Shown piece by piece: positions 62,480 to 64,000 of a stretch of DNA of 64,000 bases. Positions within the stretch are counted from its first letter, which is position 1; the number at the start of each line of letters is the position of its first letter. Under the pieces are notes generated by a model. That model was not told the DNA's origin. It made no database searches and saw only the letters and a program-made list of their open reading frames with translations. This stretch comes from Halanaerobiales bacterium (GTDB taxonomy: Bacteria > Bacillota > Halanaerobiia > Halanaerobiales > DTU029): assembly GCA_029981855.1 (NCBI GenBank), contig JARRCS010000001.1:1-64000 (forward strand). The letters are read 5' to 3'. The position numbers and the translations under genes were made by a program.

Positions 62480-62508
62480 TTGTCAAATCAAGCTCACTGT
62501 GATATTAT
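62480..62508 (+). promoter_or_regulatory. sigma-A promoter of the remA-gmk-rpoZ-coaBC genes
   Basis: TTGTCA (62480-62485), a 17-base spacer, and TATTAT (62503-62508), starting right at the ATPase stop codon. Confidence 0.6.
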
Positions 62509-62581
62509 AAATGAAGAAATTTATAGAAATACACTACTAAAGAGAGTATCCAGCCAGTTATTAAGGATAGGAGGATTTTTG

Positions 62582-62827
62582 ATGGGTGTTAGTCTAATAA
62601 ATATTGGTTTTGGAAATATTGTAGCTGGAAACAGGGTAATAGCTGTTGTCAGCCCTGAATCGGCCCCGATAAAGAGGATTATTCAGGAGGCCCGGGAAAG
62701 GGGAATGCTGATTGACGCTACCTATGGAAGAAGGACCAGGGCGGTTATTATAACCGATAGTGATCATGTTATCCTATCTGCAATTCAGCCCGAAACAGTA
62801 TCACACCGCTTAACTGATGAGGACTAG
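62582..62827 (+). CDS. remA: RemA/YlzA family DNA-binding regulator
   Basis: 81 residues from ATG 62582, set by GGATAGGAGG; an upstream frame opening at 62456 overlaps the ATPase gene and the promoter. The whole DUF370 pattern is present: [52 protein letters not shown]. In B. subtilis RemA binds DNA and activates matrix and osmoprotection genes. In many Bacillota it sits, as here, just before gmk. Confidence 0.93.
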   Translation: MGVSLINIGFGNIVAGNRVIAVVSPESAPIKRIIQEARERGMLIDATYGRRTRAVIITDSDHVILSAIQPETVSHRLTDED

Positions 62828-62850
62828 AGTTTGGAAAGGGGGAGGGGTTG

Positions 62851-63420
62851 GTGAAGAAAGAGGGGAAACTATTCGTGCTTTCAGGTCCATCCGGTGTAGG
62901 CAAGGGTACTATACTGGCTAGATTGCTGGCAGATTTTGATCAGGTAGAGTACTCCGTTTCAGCGACTACCCGCAAACCCCGCCAGGGAGAGATCGATGGT
63001 CGGGATTACTTCTTTCTCTCGGAAGAGGAATTTTTCCGGATGGTAGAAAAGGATCAGTTTATTGAATGGGCTAAAGTACACAATAATTACTACGGCACTC
63101 CCCGAAAGTATGTTGATGAAACCCTTAAAGCGGGGAAGGATATTATTCTGGAGATAGATATTCAGGGCGCCAAACAGGTTAAGGAAGATTACCCTGAGGC
63201 AGTTTTTATCTTTCTGGCCCCCCCATCTTTAGAGGAACTGGAAAACCGTCTTGAGCGGCGCGGTTCTGAAGATGAGAAGAATAAGGAGATACGTTTAAGA
63301 AATGCCAAAGGAGAGATGAGAGAGATAGTAAACTATGACTATAAAATAGTTAATGAAGAGATCGATGAAACGGTTGAGAAACTAAAGGCCATTATTATTG
63401 CTGAAAAATGTAGAATTTGA
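62851..63420 (+). CDS. gmk: guanylate kinase
   Basis: 189 residues. P-loop LSGPSGVGKGTI near the N-terminus, TTRKPRQGEIDGRDYFFLS (GMP binding), EIDIQGAKQVKE and RLERRGSEDE follow. It phosphorylates GMP to GDP with ATP. A TTG-GTG pair opens the frame; GTG 62851 has better spacing from AAAGGGGGAGG. Confidence 0.96.
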   Translation: MKKEGKLFVLSGPSGVGKGTILARLLADFDQVEYSVSATTRKPRQGEIDGRDYFFLSEEEFFRMVEKDQFIEWAKVHNNYYGTPRKYVDETLKAGKDIILEIDIQGAKQVKEDYPEAVFIFLAPPSLEELENRLERRGSEDEKNKEIRLRNAKGEMREIVNYDYKIVNEEIDETVEKLKAIIIAEKCRI

Positions 63421-63435
63421 GGGGGATGATCAGGG

Positions 63436-63651
63436 ATGATTACTTATCCATCTTTGGATGATCTCATGGAAAAGGTTGATAGTCCTTATACTCTAGTTAT
63501 TTTAGCAGCCCGGCGGGCAAGACAGCTTAATATGGGGGCTAAAGAATTACTGGATGAGTATAAATCAATGAAACCGGTTTCTATGAGCCTGGAAGAGGTA
63601 GCTGCCGGCAAGATAAAGTACCGCAAAAATTATGTCAAGGGTATTAAATAG
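63436..63651 (+). CDS. rpoZ: RNA polymerase omega subunit
   Basis: 71 residues. TYPSLDDLMEKVDSPYTLVI, AARRARQLNMG and a C-terminal KPVSMSLEEVAAGKI are the omega pattern. It helps assemble and stabilise RNA polymerase. Between gmk and coaBC, as is usual in Bacillota. Confidence 0.95.
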   Translation: MITYPSLDDLMEKVDSPYTLVILAARRARQLNMGAKELLDEYKSMKPVSMSLEEVAAGKIKYRKNYVKGIK

Positions 63652-63667
63652 ATATGGGATGGTTAGC

Positions 63668-64000
63668 GTGAGAAAGAATATTTTGCTCGGTATTACAGGT
63701 GGTATTGCGGCCTACAAAATGGTGGAGGTGGCCAGCAGGCTGACAAAACTAGGCCATTCTGTTCATGTTGTTATGACTGAAGGGGGCACCAGATTTGTTA
63801 CCCCTTTAACCTTTCAGAGCATTACTCATAACTCTGTAGAAACCGACCTCTTTACCCCACCGGAACACTATAATGTTAAACATATCTCTCTGGCTGATGC
63901 AGCGGATGTCTGTCTGATAGCCCCTGCTACGGCCAATTTTATTGGTAAAATCGCCGGGGGGATAGCAGATGATCTCCTTTCGACAATTGTGATGGCAACA
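63668..64000 (+). CDS. coaBC: phosphopantothenoylcysteine decarboxylase/synthetase CoaBC, 5' part
   Basis: 111 codons are visible and the frame runs off the window. The flavoprotein (CoaC) domain starts NILLGITGGIAAYKMVEV, with VVMTEGGTRFVTPLTF, NVKHISLADAADVCLIAPAT and ANFIGKIAGGIADDL, a textbook Dfp start. The active-site His is in VKHISLA. It makes phosphopantetheine for coenzyme A. GTG 63668 behind GGATGG. Confidence 0.93.
   Translation, partial: MRKNILLGITGGIAAYKMVEVASRLTKLGHSVHVVMTEGGTRFVTPLTFQSITHNSVETDLFTPPEHYNVKHISLADAADVCLIAPATANFIGKIAGGIADDLLSTIVMAT

Overview
The window is a chromosomal segment of an anaerobic, endospore-forming Bacillota. It best fits the diderm order Halanaerobiales; this is inferred from gene content and order, and no search was run. 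The supporting signs are a complete SpoIIGA/SigE/SigG/SpoIIR sporulation module, the ylm-divIVA-ileS gene order, T-box and PyrR leaders, a MurE with the DNPR motif of meso-diaminopimelate-adding enzymes, and an apolipoprotein N-acyltransferase (Lnt), which is expected in bacteria with an outer membrane. Coding DNA is AT-rich, and TTG and GTG starts behind strong GGAGG-type ribosome binding sites are common.

Layout. 1-9.4 kb: the end of an rRNA operon (5S, tRNA-Asn), then a patchy zone of transporters (TSUP, split chromate transporter), a NarL-type two-component pair, an ABC ATPase beside a wrecked FtsX permease, pseudogene remnants (UbiA-type prenyltransferase, pRiA4b ORF-3-like), an unusual TrmO-RNase HI fusion, and a purine nucleoside phosphorylase with a 28-residue internal deletion. 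9.4-12.6 kb: perR, trpS, ddl and an unrecognised 44-codon gene with its own promoter. 12.6-29 kb: the division and cell wall cluster mraZ-rsmH-ftsL-spoVD/pbp-murE-murF-mraY-murD-ftsW-murG-murC-ftsQ-ftsA-ftsZ, preceded by four phased GTGG repeats that look like MraZ operators. 29-32.6 kb: spoIIGA-sigE and sigG-spoIIR. 32.7-37.7 kb: ylmC, nrdR, pgeF, a HlyD-like gene, ylmE, ylmG, ylmH and divIVA. 37.7-47.4 kb: ileS with an isoleucine T-box, a MATE exporter, DUF5665, yteA, lspA, an RluD-type synthase, and pyrR and uraA, each behind a PyrR attenuator. 47.4-64 kb: a near-perfect parS site, a metallophosphoesterase, an EF-G paralogue, a three-gene cassette (opine dehydrogenase-like, B12 mutase-like, Crp/Fnr regulator), lnt, asnB, rqcH, a Ca2+-type P-ATPase, and remA-gmk-rpoZ-coaBC (cut by the window end).

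Two families of short intergenic repeats run through the window. One is MITE-like, with ends near AACTGCAAATAGATGTT (about eight full or partial copies). The other carries an AACAAATTGGC..CCATAATA end and an ATGTTAT..ATAACAT hairpin (about six copies). Both sit mostly just after stop codons.

How it fits together: precursor synthesis (Ddl, MurC-F, MraY, MurG), septal synthesis (FtsW, PASTA penicillin-binding protein) and the Z-ring (FtsA, FtsZ, FtsQ, FtsL, DivIVA) are laid end to end. They lead into the sporulation sigma factors that act once the asymmetric septum forms, with the SpoIIR signal and its target protease SpoIIGA only about 1.7 kb apart. The most attractive candidate for new biology is the opine dehydrogenase-B12 enzyme-regulator cassette at 50.9-54.4 kb.
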